Below the pieces are notes generated by a model that did no database searches, was not told the DNA's origin, and worked only from the letters and a program-made list of their open reading frames with translations. A DNA stretch of 64,000 nucleotides from Chalara sp. BL73 (lineage: Eukaryota; Ascomycota; Leotiomycetes; Helotiales), in contig CAKJVC010000143.1 of assembly GCA_918026815.1 (NCBI GenBank), positions 558,001 to 622,000 on the forward strand, in the 5' to 3' direction. The stretch's first letter is position 1. Each line of letters opens with the position of its first letter. The position numbers were made by a program, and so were the translations under genes. Shown here piece after piece: positions 33,661 to 45,197 of this stretch.

Positions 33661-34841
33661 TGAAATAAATTCCTCAAACTTAACGATATAGTCCTAAGAA
33701 TACGTTAGTGGGAAATCCTATTTGATTTATCACTCACATGCGAGATTTCGTACCTAAATTCGGCTTCCTTTACTCACAGCTCTTGGTCGAACTTTTTTTT
33801 TGTTCAGAGGTTCCTTATACACACACTCAACCCCAGTACTGGCGTCCCCAAAACGACTGAAAACCATGAACAAGCCCGTGCCCAGAGCCTTTTGGTTCAG
33901 GCGGATGGGGCATGGGTTAGAGGTGCACGACTGGCCAGGAGGTGTAGTTAGACTGCAGATGGTGAGTCCACCGAAATGTAGATCATCTACGTCCTTGAGG
34001 AGACAATCGAAGTTAGGATTTTACAGATCTGGGTGCATGTTGTACCTGGAGAGCTTGACTCGAAATTTGATAACATAATACATTATAATGACGATGTTTT
34101 CAGCCTTCTCAGGGGTTTTGTGATCACAAAGGATCCATGTGAACTGACAGAGCAACTCTCCTGTAGTAGGTAATAAATGTTCCGTTTATCAAATAGTCTT
34201 GCAAGTTTGATCGTGGCTTAGCACCAAATGTGAAGCAGCAATAACTCTTACTGATCTTAGATCGCCTCTGCGGGACAATGTCGCAACTGTTCGGGTCGGT
34301 TCCTGCGCTAAGCCTTAAGTTTTTATAACCTGTGAGCTTGCTGTTGCACGATACTCTTCTCAATACTAATGACCGTGAGCGAATTGATGGACAAGAAAGA
34401 GTCGATATTTTAAGGGCCGAGTTACGGAGAGGTTAAGGTCAGAGCACCAGGCATCATTTCCTTGAGAGCACAACTCTCTTTATTTCTTGGTCCAAATCGC
34501 TGAAGGAGTAAACCAAGTTTCTACTGGTGAATTTGGTTGGTGTCACAGAAATCGCTACATGTAGCCTCAAGCTCCAAAGGATACTAGTGTATGACTCCAA
34601 TCTTGGGGTGTCATCGTTGAGCAGGACCAATCTGAATTACGACGGTGAATGTCAAGGCTTAAAATATTCATAAAGAAACTCCTTTATTGATAGTTTCTTG
34701 TTACCAGAAGACAATCAAATCCATTCCGCTCAGACCTTCTGAGCCAAACCCTATACTGCCGCCTCTTCTCCGATTTGAAAACCAGCACCCCCACTGCTAC
34801 TCCTCATGGCCCAAGGTCGTTTAAGGTCATGTTTGGAAATC
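33661..34841. other. No gene recognised
   Basis: 1.2 kb of spacer. Short frames at 33800-34078 (+) and 34124-34363 (-) have no family features. Confidence 0.5.
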
Positions 34842-35513
34842 CTAACACCTGTCTCTCCTCACGACAACATTCCAATTGTGTGTATCAAAGTATTGCCCTT
34901 TCACCCACTTTCTCCCCCTGTCAGCGCAATTGTACTTGATATGTTGAGCATGCTCTGCAATCACTGCACAGCTAATACCGATATGAAAATCGTTCTATGA
35001 ACTCAAGTTAGATCCCTACAACTACAGATCCATTTCTATCGTGCTCGGCTTGTAATACTTACATCGTTGCAGATAAAAATAGCGGAATCGTATGAGCAGC
35101 TTACACGGCGACACATATGTGGGTCACATCCGCAGTCTCCATTATTCGCACCTTGCTTACGCAAAAACCTAATGCCCTCATGGACAGAAAAGACGAGGGC
35201 AGGCTTTCCTTCGACCTCGTTGCAAACAGCAGGTGGATCCTATTTAGCTGTATTAATTCTTTGTCAACCTTCACAAATAAAGAAGACAACATACAGGGTC
35301 ATGCTCAGAAAGTTCTCCGTTAATATTGTTAGCTAAGATTTCAGCTTGATTCGAGGCCCTAGGGTCATTGATGAGAGTGGCAAGTACGGCTGGCGCTACT
35401 GCTCCATCTGAAGCTACAGGATCATTGATGGTAGTGGTAGGGCTTGCAATTACCAAGCTGACCATTGCTAGAACAGCCACGGAACCGCACAGAAATAGCT
35501 TTGGGAACTGTAT
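34842..35513 (-). pseudogene. Small secreted protein, paralogue B; start codon apparently lost
   Basis: Exons 35513-35295, 35239-35063 and 34952-34842 correspond one to one with paralogue A. The N terminus is a hydrophobic signal-like segment (KLFLCGSVAVLAMVSLVIAS). The core shares PPAVCNEVEG, a CRRVSCSYDSAIFICND block and KGQYFDTHNWNVVV, and ends in Cys. Where paralogue A has ATG-CAG-TTT, this copy has ATA-CAG-TTC (35513-35511), so the expected start codon is missing. Translation could only begin at an unlikely upstream ATG (frame open to 35735) or at an internal Met inside the hydrophobic segment. Cysteine pattern and splice sites are otherwise intact, so the loss looks recent, or the gene uses another start. 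Confidence 0.6.
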
Positions 35514-35922
35514 TTGTTGGTTATGCCTGAAGGAGAGAATTTTTTGATGTGCGCCCAGTAAAGGTATATAATTGTCGCATGTAGCAAGCAGCAAGTAAGA
35601 CTTCTGTGCGATGATGAATGTGAAGTGTGAGAATGCTGATCTGGTAACAAATTGAGAGAAGAATGAAACCTTTGGGATCACCAGTTTAAGCTCTTTCGGA
35701 TGGGCGAAGAAGCTGCCATGACCGGTGGCCGCCAAACTCTTTGCAGGAAGTTGCTCAAAACGGAACCCGCGACCACGACATATATACGCCGAAGACTCAA
35801 TGGAAGTTGTCTAGTATAAGCATATCAGCATATCATATCAAATGTGGCAACATTGCTACTAGAAAATCACATCTATCTAGCATTGTGTTCAATCTAAAAT
35901 CAAACATTAACACATTGTACAT
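35514..35922. other. Spacer before the large TIR element
   Basis: 409 bp, no gene recognised. Probable promoter of secreted paralogue B. Confidence 0.45.
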
Positions 35923-35930
35923 ATCGCTAG
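35923..35930 (+). repeat. Left 8-bp target-site duplication
   Basis: ATCGCTAG directly before the element; identical to 42129-42136. Confidence 0.85.
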
Positions 35931-36022
35931 TAGACTGCGAACTGGGGTCCCACGGGGCGGGTTTTCACCTACTTGACCCCACCCGTCGGGGTCCCACCCC
36001 ACCCTATGGGGTCTTAATGGGG
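35931..36022 (+). repeat. Left GC-rich terminal/subterminal repeat of the element
   Basis: TAGACTGCG at the tip, then GGGGTCCCAC, ACGGGGCGGG, CCCGTCGGGGTCCCACC and CTATGGGGTC. Composition switches sharply to AT-rich after about 36,030. Confidence 0.8.
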
Positions 36023-36696
36023 TGCCAAGCACCTATTACATTTACACGTGACATTACAATAGTTGCTGTACAGTTAAAAAAGTTATACTAATAAGCTTAC
36101 TAATCAAAAAGCTACGCGACATAAACGTATTAAAATTTTAGTTTGTAAATTTTATTATATACTTAGCGCTTTATCGCTAGCGTGTATACTTTTAATAACT
36201 TTATTGTTTAACTTATTTTTTTTGTATAAACTGCGTTTAATTTTTTAACACCGGTTTAAGTACTTGTAGCTTATTATTTTTATTTTTATTTTTTGAACTA
36301 AATGTATATTTTTTACTTGAATAGTAATTTTTTTAGCGTAGATTACAGCAAGATTTGTAACTTTAAAGTAATATTAGTATAAATATTAGTATAATATATT
36401 TATATAAAATAACTTACGCTCGAATTTAGCTACTAAAACAAATTTTGCAGCTTTTTAAAAACATTGTAAAGTATTAAGTTAAATACAAAATGCGTGTCGA
36501 AACATAATATTATATATTATTTTTTTAACTAGTCAAGTAAATAAAGCTTTTAAAATTAAAAACTTAGTGCTTTTTTAGTATCGTTTAATTTTTTTAAGTG
36601 TTTTAACTACGTTTAAATATTAGTTTTATACTAATTATTATATTAATTAACTTACTGCTAAGTTTTAATCGATATTTCTTTTTTAATACAGTTTTT

Positions 36697-36750
36697 GCAA
36701 AAATTTTAGCAAAAGTTTTAGCAAAAGTTTTAGCAAAAGTTTTAGCAGAA
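36697..36750 (+). repeat. Short tandem repeat, 12-bp unit
   Basis: About four copies of GCAAAAGTTTTA, the last imperfect, inside the AT-rich interior. Confidence 0.8.
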
Positions 36751-37743
36751 AGTTTGCGAGCAGATTTAGTAGCTATTTTTTTAGTACGTGCTATTGTAAC
36801 TTATTAAAATTAAAATAAATATTAGTATAATACAAAATAATATGTATTTGTGTAAAGTCGCAAATTTTTTTTAAAAAAAGTAAAAATAAATATAAATATT
36901 AACACGTAAAATTAAAATTTTAGCTTTGTAATTTCGACAAGAAAACTATAAAAAATTAGTATAATAATTAATATAAAAATAAAATATAAAAAAAATAAAT
37001 ATAATACATACTTGTATATAGTATAATTGTTAGTAAATTTAATTGAAAGTTAAAAAAAGTTAAGTTTAAAAAAAATAGTTAAATGTTTTAAAATCGAAGT
37101 ATAAAAACGCGACTGTTTTATTTTTTAAAATAACGCGTACTTTTTTTTTATTTATTTTTTTTGTATTAACTTATTAAATCTGAACAAAATTAAACATTTA
37201 TTGCAATACGTGTTTTTAGTGTATTATATTAATTTTTATATTAATTTTTAAAGCTTTAGTTTTTGCGAATTGAAATTTGCAAAATACGCTTACTTTTCGG
37301 TTGCGTTACTTTTTAATATAGCTTTACTTTTCGAAAAGCAGCTTTTTTAAGTAATTTTTATTAAAATATTATATTAATTTGTATATTAATCGGTTTTAAA
37401 AATATTATTGTTATTTTTAATAATTTAAATTATAAATTTAATATAAATTTTGATTTTTTGTAGCAAATCGGTTTTTTTAATAAACACAAGCGCAAATTTT
37501 CGAGCAGTTTTTTTATTAATGTATATACTGTTAAAACTAAAAAAAAACTTAAAACTATAAAAAACAACAGTATTTAAAATTAAATCGAAAAAGCGAAAGC
37601 TGCAAATTAAACAGCAATTATATACAAAAAAAAAGTTTTTAAAAAGTCTGCTAAATTTGCATTTGCATTTTTTGTTAAGCAAAAACGAATAATTAAACAG
37701 TTTGTTTTGTAAGTTAAAATAAAGCAGTTCGTTTAATTTTAAT

Positions 37744-40700
37744 TATATTAATTTTTATACTAATTTATATAGTAAACGAAATAACAAAAATTAGAAATTT
37801 GTAGTAAAAGTTTTAAGTTATAAAAAAATTAGTAGCTTATATACAATTAATAATAATAAAAATCTAGTATAAAAAAATATTAAGTATAAATCGAAAAACG
37901 AATACAAGTTTAAGTATATATAAAAATTAAATAAAAAGCAAAACGGTAATAAAGCAGTTGTCGGCAAATTTGCTAAAAAGTTGAAAAATAACGAAATTGC
38001 TAAATATAAACGATTTATTTTAATAAGTTTTAAATTAATATAATAATTCGTATAACGCTAATATAATTTCAAAATGTTAAAAAGCTTAAATTTAAGTTTT
38101 AGCAAAAAAAATAGCGCCGAAGCCGTCGATTTTTATTTCGCAAAATCTAAAAGCTTGCTGTTAATAAACAAAAATACTTAAAAAAAACAAGTTATTTTTA
38201 TATTTACAAAAAGTACAAAATTCTACTAATTTTTATACTAATTTGCTAACTGATATAGCAAATTTTATACGTATAAAACTTTTAAAAAATACTTTACTTA
38301 AAAAAAAAAAGCAATTTAAAAAAATTTTGCAGTATAAATATACAAAAATAAAAAGTAAATCGATTTGCCGGACTTTGCAAATTAATAGCTAGCTAACAAT
38401 AAATTAAATAATACAAAATTCGGCTTTTTCGATTTGTTAATAAGCTATAAAAAAGCGTTTAATATAGTATATATTACGAAAATTCCGAAAAATAAATTAT
38501 ACGAACGTATTTTTTTCGTTTATAATAATTTGTTTTTAATAATAAACAATTTTTTAAGTTAAATAATTGTTAAAGCATTTTTTAATTTACAAAGTAGTTT
38601 TTAAAAACCGCGTAAGTTGTAAATGTATATATAGTTTTTAAGTATATACAACAAATAAAACAAAAAATTTTAAATAAATATATTCAATTTTATACTAATT
38701 TTTATACTAATTATTATATTTTACATTAATTTTTAAAAGTTTAATTATAGCTTTTAATATATACAATTTTTTTAAAGTAGTAATTTAATTTGTGTTTAAA
38801 TATTTGTTTTTTTTTTTCGATTTAATGCTTTTTTTTTTACTTGTACATTTTTGTTGCTATAAAGTTAAGTAATTCGTAAAATTTTTTTGATTTTTTTAGC
38901 TTATTTAAGTTAAATACTTTTAACAATTTACTATTTTCGTAAATTAGTTTAAAAAACTTATATTTTCGATAAAAACTCGAATATTACAATAAGTTTGTTA
39001 AATAGTAGTTAAGTACACAATAAACAGTTTAAGCAATTGCAAACTAATTAATTAATTTAGTAAAACAATTAAATTAAAAATTTTAAAATCGAAAATTTAT
39101 TGCTTAAAAACAATTCGATTAAAAAATACACTAAATTACCGAAAAGCTTAAAATTATATATTAAAACTGCAACAAAGTTTTCGTACATTTAAATACGCGA
39201 AATACCGGTATAAAAGCTTTGTTTAGTTATATAGCGTTTCGGCAATATTTTGTTTATTTTAGCTAAAGTAATACAAAGCAAAAAAAAGTAAAAAACATGT
39301 TTTACGCTATTTTTGTAAGTAGATTAGTATAAATATTAATATAATGTTTAATATTAATAGCAACTAATTTTTACAAAGCAAGTATTTTACAACTAAGTTT
39401 TTGTAACTATTGTTTTACTTCGTACTTTTTTTCGCGTAGTCGAAAATCTTAAATAAAAAAAGTTAATTGTTATACAAAATTTAAATTTCGAATTTTTTTT
39501 TGCAACAACTATAAAAAATCGACTAATAAAACAATTAGTTAAACTTAAACAAAACATATTTTTAAATATTGTTTTTAAAAGCAAAATTGCAATTTTTTTC
39601 GATTGCTAGTTTAGTACAACAAAACTATTATTTATAAATATAATAGTTTACTATATTAATAAGTTATAAGTTTTTTGTTAAAAATTAATAAAATTTAAAA
39701 GTTTAGTAAACGTTTATTTCGAAAATACGTTTGTTTAAATTGTTAATAATGTTTTTTAATAGTACAATTTTTTTAATCGTATTGTTTTAATTACAACTAA
39801 TAATACGAGTTCGAATATTACAATAATTCTCGAAATTAACAAATACTTACAAAAAGTTTTAAAAGCTAATAGTATTTTAAAAAAAAAAGTTTAACACGTG
39901 CTGTATTTATTGTATATAATTCAATTTAGTTTTTAAGCACTTTTAAGCTTTGTTTAATTAAAGCTTATTAACAACATATTTGTTTAAAATTAAATAGCAA
40001 AAAAAAAGCTGTTTAATTTTAAAAAAATTAAAACTAGTAACAAACATAGTATTTTATATATACTAGCAAAAGTATATAACACGTAACTTTTATACTAATT
40101 TTTATACTAATTTTATATTAAATTCGAAAGCTTGCTATTTTTGTTAATTCTAGTATATAGCGAAAATATCGATTTTAAAAAATTTAACAAAAACAAATTA
40201 AAAATTTATTTTTTTCGAATAATTTAGTTTTTATATTGTTAATTAATATATACACTCGATAAAATTTAACAGTATATATAATTTTTTGTACATTGCGTTT
40301 TAAAAAGTTTATTAATTAATTTTACAGTATATACGATTTTATTAAGCTTTTTTTATTTTTTGTATTAAAATAGAAAAAACTTAGCTATTTAGCCGATTTG
40401 TTACGTTTTTTTAATTTTTTTACAACAACAATCGGTAAAACAACAAGCATAATATTGTTTTATACTTTATTAATTTACAATAAATTGTTTAAATATTTGT
40501 AAAAATTTCGTCGAGTATTAACTAAAAAGTTTGTTGCTTAACTTTAAATAAAAGATTTAATTAGTACGATTAATGCTGCAAAAACTAAGCTTAATACTTA
40601 CTATAACAAAACATATAGTAGTTTTAGTAGTTTATATAGTATCGAAACAATTTTTAATTTAAAATCGAAGTTAAAATACTTTAAAAAAAATTATTGTTAG

Positions 40701-41783
40701 TTTAATTTTAAAACAGTTAATTAAGCTAAAAAATTTAAGCGTTAATTTCGGTTGTTATACAATACGGAATATAAAAAAAAGTTTACGAATGCTAATCGAT
40801 TTTTTTAAATTCGAAAAGTTAATTACGACTTTTTAGTATTAGCATTAAGTCGCAAGCGTTTTACTTAAAACATTTAGAACTTTTATCGCAAAAATAATAA
40901 CTTTTTTTTTTCTGAAATTAATAAATAGCTAGTTATAAGTATATTTACAATTTTACTTTTTATACTAATTTTTATACTAATTTTTGTATTGTTTTTTTAA
41001 AGTTTAATAATCGATTACTGTTACTTGTTTAAAAATCGCTTAAAACACAGCTTTTTAATTTATTAGTAATAGCTAAAAACTTACTTTGTATTTCGATAAC
41101 CGATATTAAAGTAAAACGTACTTTTAGTTTTGCACGTAATATATGCGAATATCGCTGTAGCTAGCTTTAATCGACAACTATTCGGTCGCTTTTTTTAGTT
41201 TATTATTCGCTTGTTGAATATTTACGAACACGTAAACTTTAAAACTTACTATTTTTAACTATTAATATTTAAAATATAACATTTAAAAATATAAAAACGA
41301 AAATTAAAACGCGAAAAAATAACTTTAAAGTTCAATTTAATTAAATTAATTTTTAAGAAAATTATTACTATATTAGTAATAAAAAACTAAAAAAAAACGA
41401 AAAAGTTCGAATTTGTTATACTTAAAAACGCTGAAATTATAAGATTTTTAAATTTTTACATTAATCAATTTATTAAAATTAGCTATTTTCGACTATTTAG
41501 TTTTAAAATACACTTAAAAATCGCTGCGAACCGTTAATTGAAACAACGAACTAAGAACTATTTAATAATAGTAGTTAAAAACTGCTTCGATTTCCGACTT
41601 TTAATATTAGTAATATTGTGCTGAATACTTTAATAAATATTTACAAGTTAAAAAAGCAAAAAAAAAATTAGTTTTAAAATATTAATATTGTATTATTATA
41701 ATTTACAATTTTTTTTACTTTATTACAATATATTTAAATTTAACATTTAAAATTTAATTTTTATACTAATTTTTATACTAATT
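37744..41783 (+). repeat. Dispersed 22-bp repeat in the element interior
   Basis: A motif made of TATACTAATT, TT and TATACTAATT occurs identically at 38691-38712, 40091-40112, 40961-40982 and 41762-41783. Near-copies lie at 37744-37765 and 38222-38243, and inverted, weaker copies near 36373, 36817 and 39323. The core is TATACTAAT or its complement ATTAGTATA. Confidence 0.75.
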
Positions 41784-41989
41784 AACTACTTTGCATTTTA
41801 AGTATTTTTGTAAAAACAAATATATAAAATAGCTTTGTTTAACTTGTATACATATAAAAAAATTAATGCTAAAACTAGAAAAAATCATTTCGATACTAAA
41901 ATACTTCGTATATTTTTAAAATTTTACTAGTCCGCTTTACATTCTTGTAAAAAAGTTTGATTGTAGTTTTTATATTTAGTTAATTTTAT

Positions 41990-42128
41990 CGGGGCCCTAT
42001 TAGAGTCCCGCGAGTCGGGGTCAAAATACACAACCCACTCCACGGGGGAAGCGAGCCTCGAAGACCCGACCCACGGGGTCCCATGGGTCGGGGGCCCCGG
42101 CCCGCCCCGTGGGTTTCTGCGCAGTCTA
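41990..42128 (-). repeat. Right GC-rich terminal/subterminal repeat of the element
   Basis: GC-rich DNA resumes abruptly at about 41,990 (CGGGGCCC). GACCCGACCCACGGGGTCCC and GGGTCGGGGGCCCC follow, then the inverted copy of CCCACGGGGCGGG and CGCAGTCTA at the tip. Confidence 0.8.
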
Positions 42129-42136
42129 ATCGCTAG
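42129..42136 (+). repeat. Right 8-bp target-site duplication
   Basis: ATCGCTAG directly after the element; identical to 35923-35930. Confidence 0.85.
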
Positions 42137-42505
42137 GCGTCAGCCTCCAAATTTGTATTGTTGTTAGTGATAATGGAAAACCTCATTCTCACAAGTTTCT
42201 AATATTGAAATCATGTCTTCGCTATTTTAACTTCCTTCTCAACCGTGGTCAGTTATTAAGAAAAACAAGTATTTAGAAAGTCAAGGCAAATCCAGATGGA
42301 AAGTTAGACTTTTCGACCTTCCCCCAGTGTTCCCGGTGCTGTATCAAGAACACACTCTCTTGTCCAAAAGCTCAAAGATCAAAATCCATATTTCTTAACC
42401 ACGGATGCAATAGAAATTCCCACCGCATGGTATTTTAGAATTATATACACTTCTGCACCCATACCCTCCAAGATATTCAAATTATCGGTTTGCTTACTCC
42501 AGTCT
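42137..42505. other. GT2 gene 3' flank
   Basis: 369 bp between the transposon and the GT2 stop codon. No coding signal. Confidence 0.5.
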
Positions 42506-44258
42506 TCACTTCACTCCCGGCCTTGTTCCCCATGAGACATTGTATACGGTAAGAAGGGCCTTCAATTTGATAAAGCCGGCGTAGTATCCAAATAAAATAT
42601 AGCCTGGAATCCAGATGATATCCCGAGGGTTGCGCCAGAAGTGTGGGAATGGTTTAATCAATTTTGAGAGGAGTAGAGTGACAGCCAGAATTAGAATTGC
42701 TGTTTCTTTGCCAATCGTAAAATCCATTGTTGGGTAGTATTTTGAAACGAAGGCAGGGATACACAACAGCTTCAGGGATTCAGGCCATCGGGTCTCAGAA
42801 CCTTCATCCGGCGCACACGGCCAAGTGATTTTGAACTTCCCCATGCAGTCTAATGACCACGAAGTCTCGTCCTGGGCGATTTCCCAGATTGAGGGGGCCA
42901 TCCACAAAGAGCCCAAAAGCGCCAAATCATAAAACAACCCAATATTAACGAAGCTAGATAAATATACCGCGTAGACAGACCACGGTTGCACTTTCCAGGG
43001 AGTCATATCCGAAAATAGACTGGTGGAGTTAGATCGCCAAGTTGTACGAAGCCATCGGTCCATTTGCTGGAAGAATTTGCCTGGCTGGCCGAGCGTCGTA
43101 TGCATGGTGCTCTCTATAGAGTTCTGGAACCAGACGTTATATTTCGCAACGCCGATTGTGAATCTAGTCAAGCAGTTATCGTCATCAGGGCCAATTCCTC
43201 CATCTTTTCCAACAAGGCCAAAGAACCATGTTTCCTTGAGCCATGCATCGGGGAAGCGAGGATGCCGGAAGATGTCTGTTCGATACAAGGCAGTTCTTCC
43301 TGATAGCACGAACACCCCTTGATCAATGTTTACTGATGCAGTACATTCGAAGTTGTGACGCTCCAAGTAGTTGCATGCGATGAAGTTGAGGAAATTAGCC
43401 CAAGAAAACTCAAATGGATCTCGACGAACCCGCTTATTCGTACCAACGCCACCGATCTTGGGATCCTCGAACGGGGCCAGAGCAGATCTGAGATACATTG
43501 GACCCCAGAAGACGTGATCATCCGCAAGTGCAGTGATTTGAGTCTGAACCTCTTGGACTGCGCGGAGAATCTGTTTGCGCTTTGAGGCTTCTGTAATGCT
43601 CACCACAGTCATTCGAGTAGTTTTATTTCTAGATCTCGAGTATTCATCGTCACAGACTCGTTCCGCAATAGCCCCTTTTTCTAGACCAACTGTTGAGATG
43701 ATAATTTGGTACGGGCTGTTAGCCAGAATCGTCTTGAGGGTCTCCCTGAATTCTGGCTCATCAATCAGACCGACCTAGCATCAAAACCTCAAAATTAGTT
43801 GTCTTATTTTAGCAATATTTTAGGAGTCGTCTATATGAAGATGCGTTTCCAAAATATATCCATGTCTCCACGGCAAACTATTCATGAAACTTTCGGAGAT
43901 GGGAGATCTTGCAACGGAGAAAATAACTTACAGTAGGAATAATAACCGTGACATCTTCGGGCCTAATAGTTGGGTCTTTCTGAATCTTGTATGGTGAATA
44001 CAACAAGAAGGACAAGGTATGGACCACAACCTTTATATATTTAAAGAGAAAGAGTGTTATAAAAACTTGGAGCCAAATATTCTGACGAGAAAAGCCGTCG
44101 ATCTCTGTGCGTATGCCATCCGTGTACCGTAATGCTAAAAACACGACAACGAAGAATTTGAAAGGCAACCAGTAGATAATAATTGTGTATGCTAGCCTGA
44201 ATATATTGCAGGAAGTCGTCCGCCAGATGCGGAACGTGGTGGTAATTACGGACGACAT
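42506..44258 (-). CDS. Family 2 glycosyltransferase, Cps1/GT2-like polysaccharide synthase
   Basis: Two exons, 44258-43932 and 43774-42506, give 531 residues; the 157-nt intron sits between VTVIIPT and VGLIDEPEF in phase. An N-terminal membrane region (IIIYWLPFKFFVVVFLAL, then IWLQVFITLFLFKYI) precedes the catalytic domain: VTVIIPT, the metal-binding ADDHVFWGP, VFVLSGRTALYRT, the DDDNCLTRF acid motif and the Q-x-x-R-W signature QQMDRW followed by LRTTWRSN. Three or more membrane segments follow. This is the processive GT2 architecture shared with chitin and hyaluronan synthases; close relatives in filamentous fungi (Zymoseptoria and Fusarium GT2) are needed for hyphal growth on solid surfaces. 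The product sugar is not known. The transposon inserted 378 bp beyond its stop codon. Confidence 0.92.
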
Positions 44259-45197
44259 TTAAGTATCTTCAGAGCTTTCGGAGTCTCAAATGGAAACAGA
44301 CTAATACGTAAGGTCCAAATAAGTTATGTCGATTTATCGGACACAAGGAAATAAACCTCACGCTGTTGAAAGAAAGGATATCTCCTTAATGAAAAGTATT
44401 GGTGCTTTGTTTGAACGTGTCAGTATTCTACTAGATCGAGGCTGGACATTGAATAAGTCCGGAAGCAGGGCTGAGCTTTGTAGCTAGGAATTATTGCAAT
44501 GGCTTGTTCAAAGAAGCTCAAAGACTGATAGTAACAAAAAGAAGGTCTCAAAGAATATGAAGAAATCTCAAAGTCTCTCCCCTTTCCCTCGAAACCAGTT
44601 ACAATCTAGGATGGAATCTATTTCACATGCCCATGGTATCAAATAGAGCATAATATTTTCGGCCCAACTGATATGTAGACTGTAATAACTATTGAAATTC
44701 AACTACTCTAGAAATTTTGAATTGAATCCTTTTAGGATCACTTTAAAACTGCAATTTTTTTGGGAATTAGTAAATGCTTGTTTAACTCCGAGATTTAGAA
44801 AGGTGTCAAAGAACCAAAAGTTCCGCAAAAGTAAAATGTGTACATATGCTCGCTCGATAATAGTGGAGGAAAGAAAACACTTGTGGTCAATACTAGAGTT
44901 TGACAATCTGTTCTAGCGTAGATTCGTCTTGTTCTCTCGTTAATTCACAGTACCCACTCTGTTTCAAACAATTCATGCAAGACCCGAGCCTGTAGATATA
45001 ATAATGGCTGCATGATGGTTCCTGGTGAGAAGAACAACGTTTCAATGTTGATAAAATGAAAGAGTGAGAACAACAATGTGTTATACGCATGGAACAATTC
45101 ATTTTACTTTGATAAATATTTGCATATCTCTACTCTCCAGATCCTTAGATCCTCAGAAACATCCGCAATACAACAATCAAGCATATTACACTTTACA
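44259..45197. promoter_or_regulatory. Divergent region GT2 / HAD hydrolase
   Basis: 939 bp between the divergent start codons, AT-rich around 44,640-44,790. Open frames at 44692-44916 (+) and 44703-44906 (-) are overlapping and featureless. No factor sites are claimed. Confidence 0.45.

Larger units (their letters stand above)
35931..42128. mobile_element. 6.2-kb hAT-like TIR element with extremely AT-rich interior
   Basis: The element begins TAGACTGCG and ends CGCAGTCTA (perfect 9-bp inverted ends). A second inverted match, CCCACGGGGCGGG, lies just inside both ends, at about 35949-35961 and on the opposite strand at about 42101-42113. It is flanked by identical 8-bp repeats, the target-duplication length of hAT and Kyakuja-Dileera-Zisupton (KDZ) transposons. 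Ends of about 90-135 bp are GC-rich with repeated GGGGTCCCAC/GGGTCGGG motifs; the 6 kb between is nearly pure A/T with isolated G and C. No transposase can be read: all frames are broken and the longest stretches (for example 37682-37425 on the minus strand) are low-complexity. Probably a mutationally silenced transposon, or a non-autonomous one whose interior was never coding. Confidence 0.8.

Noticed and set aside
37425..37682. 85-codon minus-strand frame in the transposon
   Set aside because: Phe/Lys/Asn low-complexity text expected from AT-rich DNA.
38340..38520. Text resembling a reverse-transcriptase core (SYKKAFNIV-like) in one frame of the AT-rich interior
   Set aside because: Only a short, partial resemblance; needs several stop codons to be ignored and no second RT motif was found. 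Chance is likely at this composition.
36030..41990. Classical RIP (CpA to TpA) as the explanation of the AT-rich interior
   Set aside because: CpA and TpG remain common while TpC/CpC outside CpG are missing; reported as a different signature instead.
35931..42128. Starship giant mobile element
   Set aside because: No DUF3435 tyrosine recombinase, too small, and it has TIRs with an 8-bp duplication.
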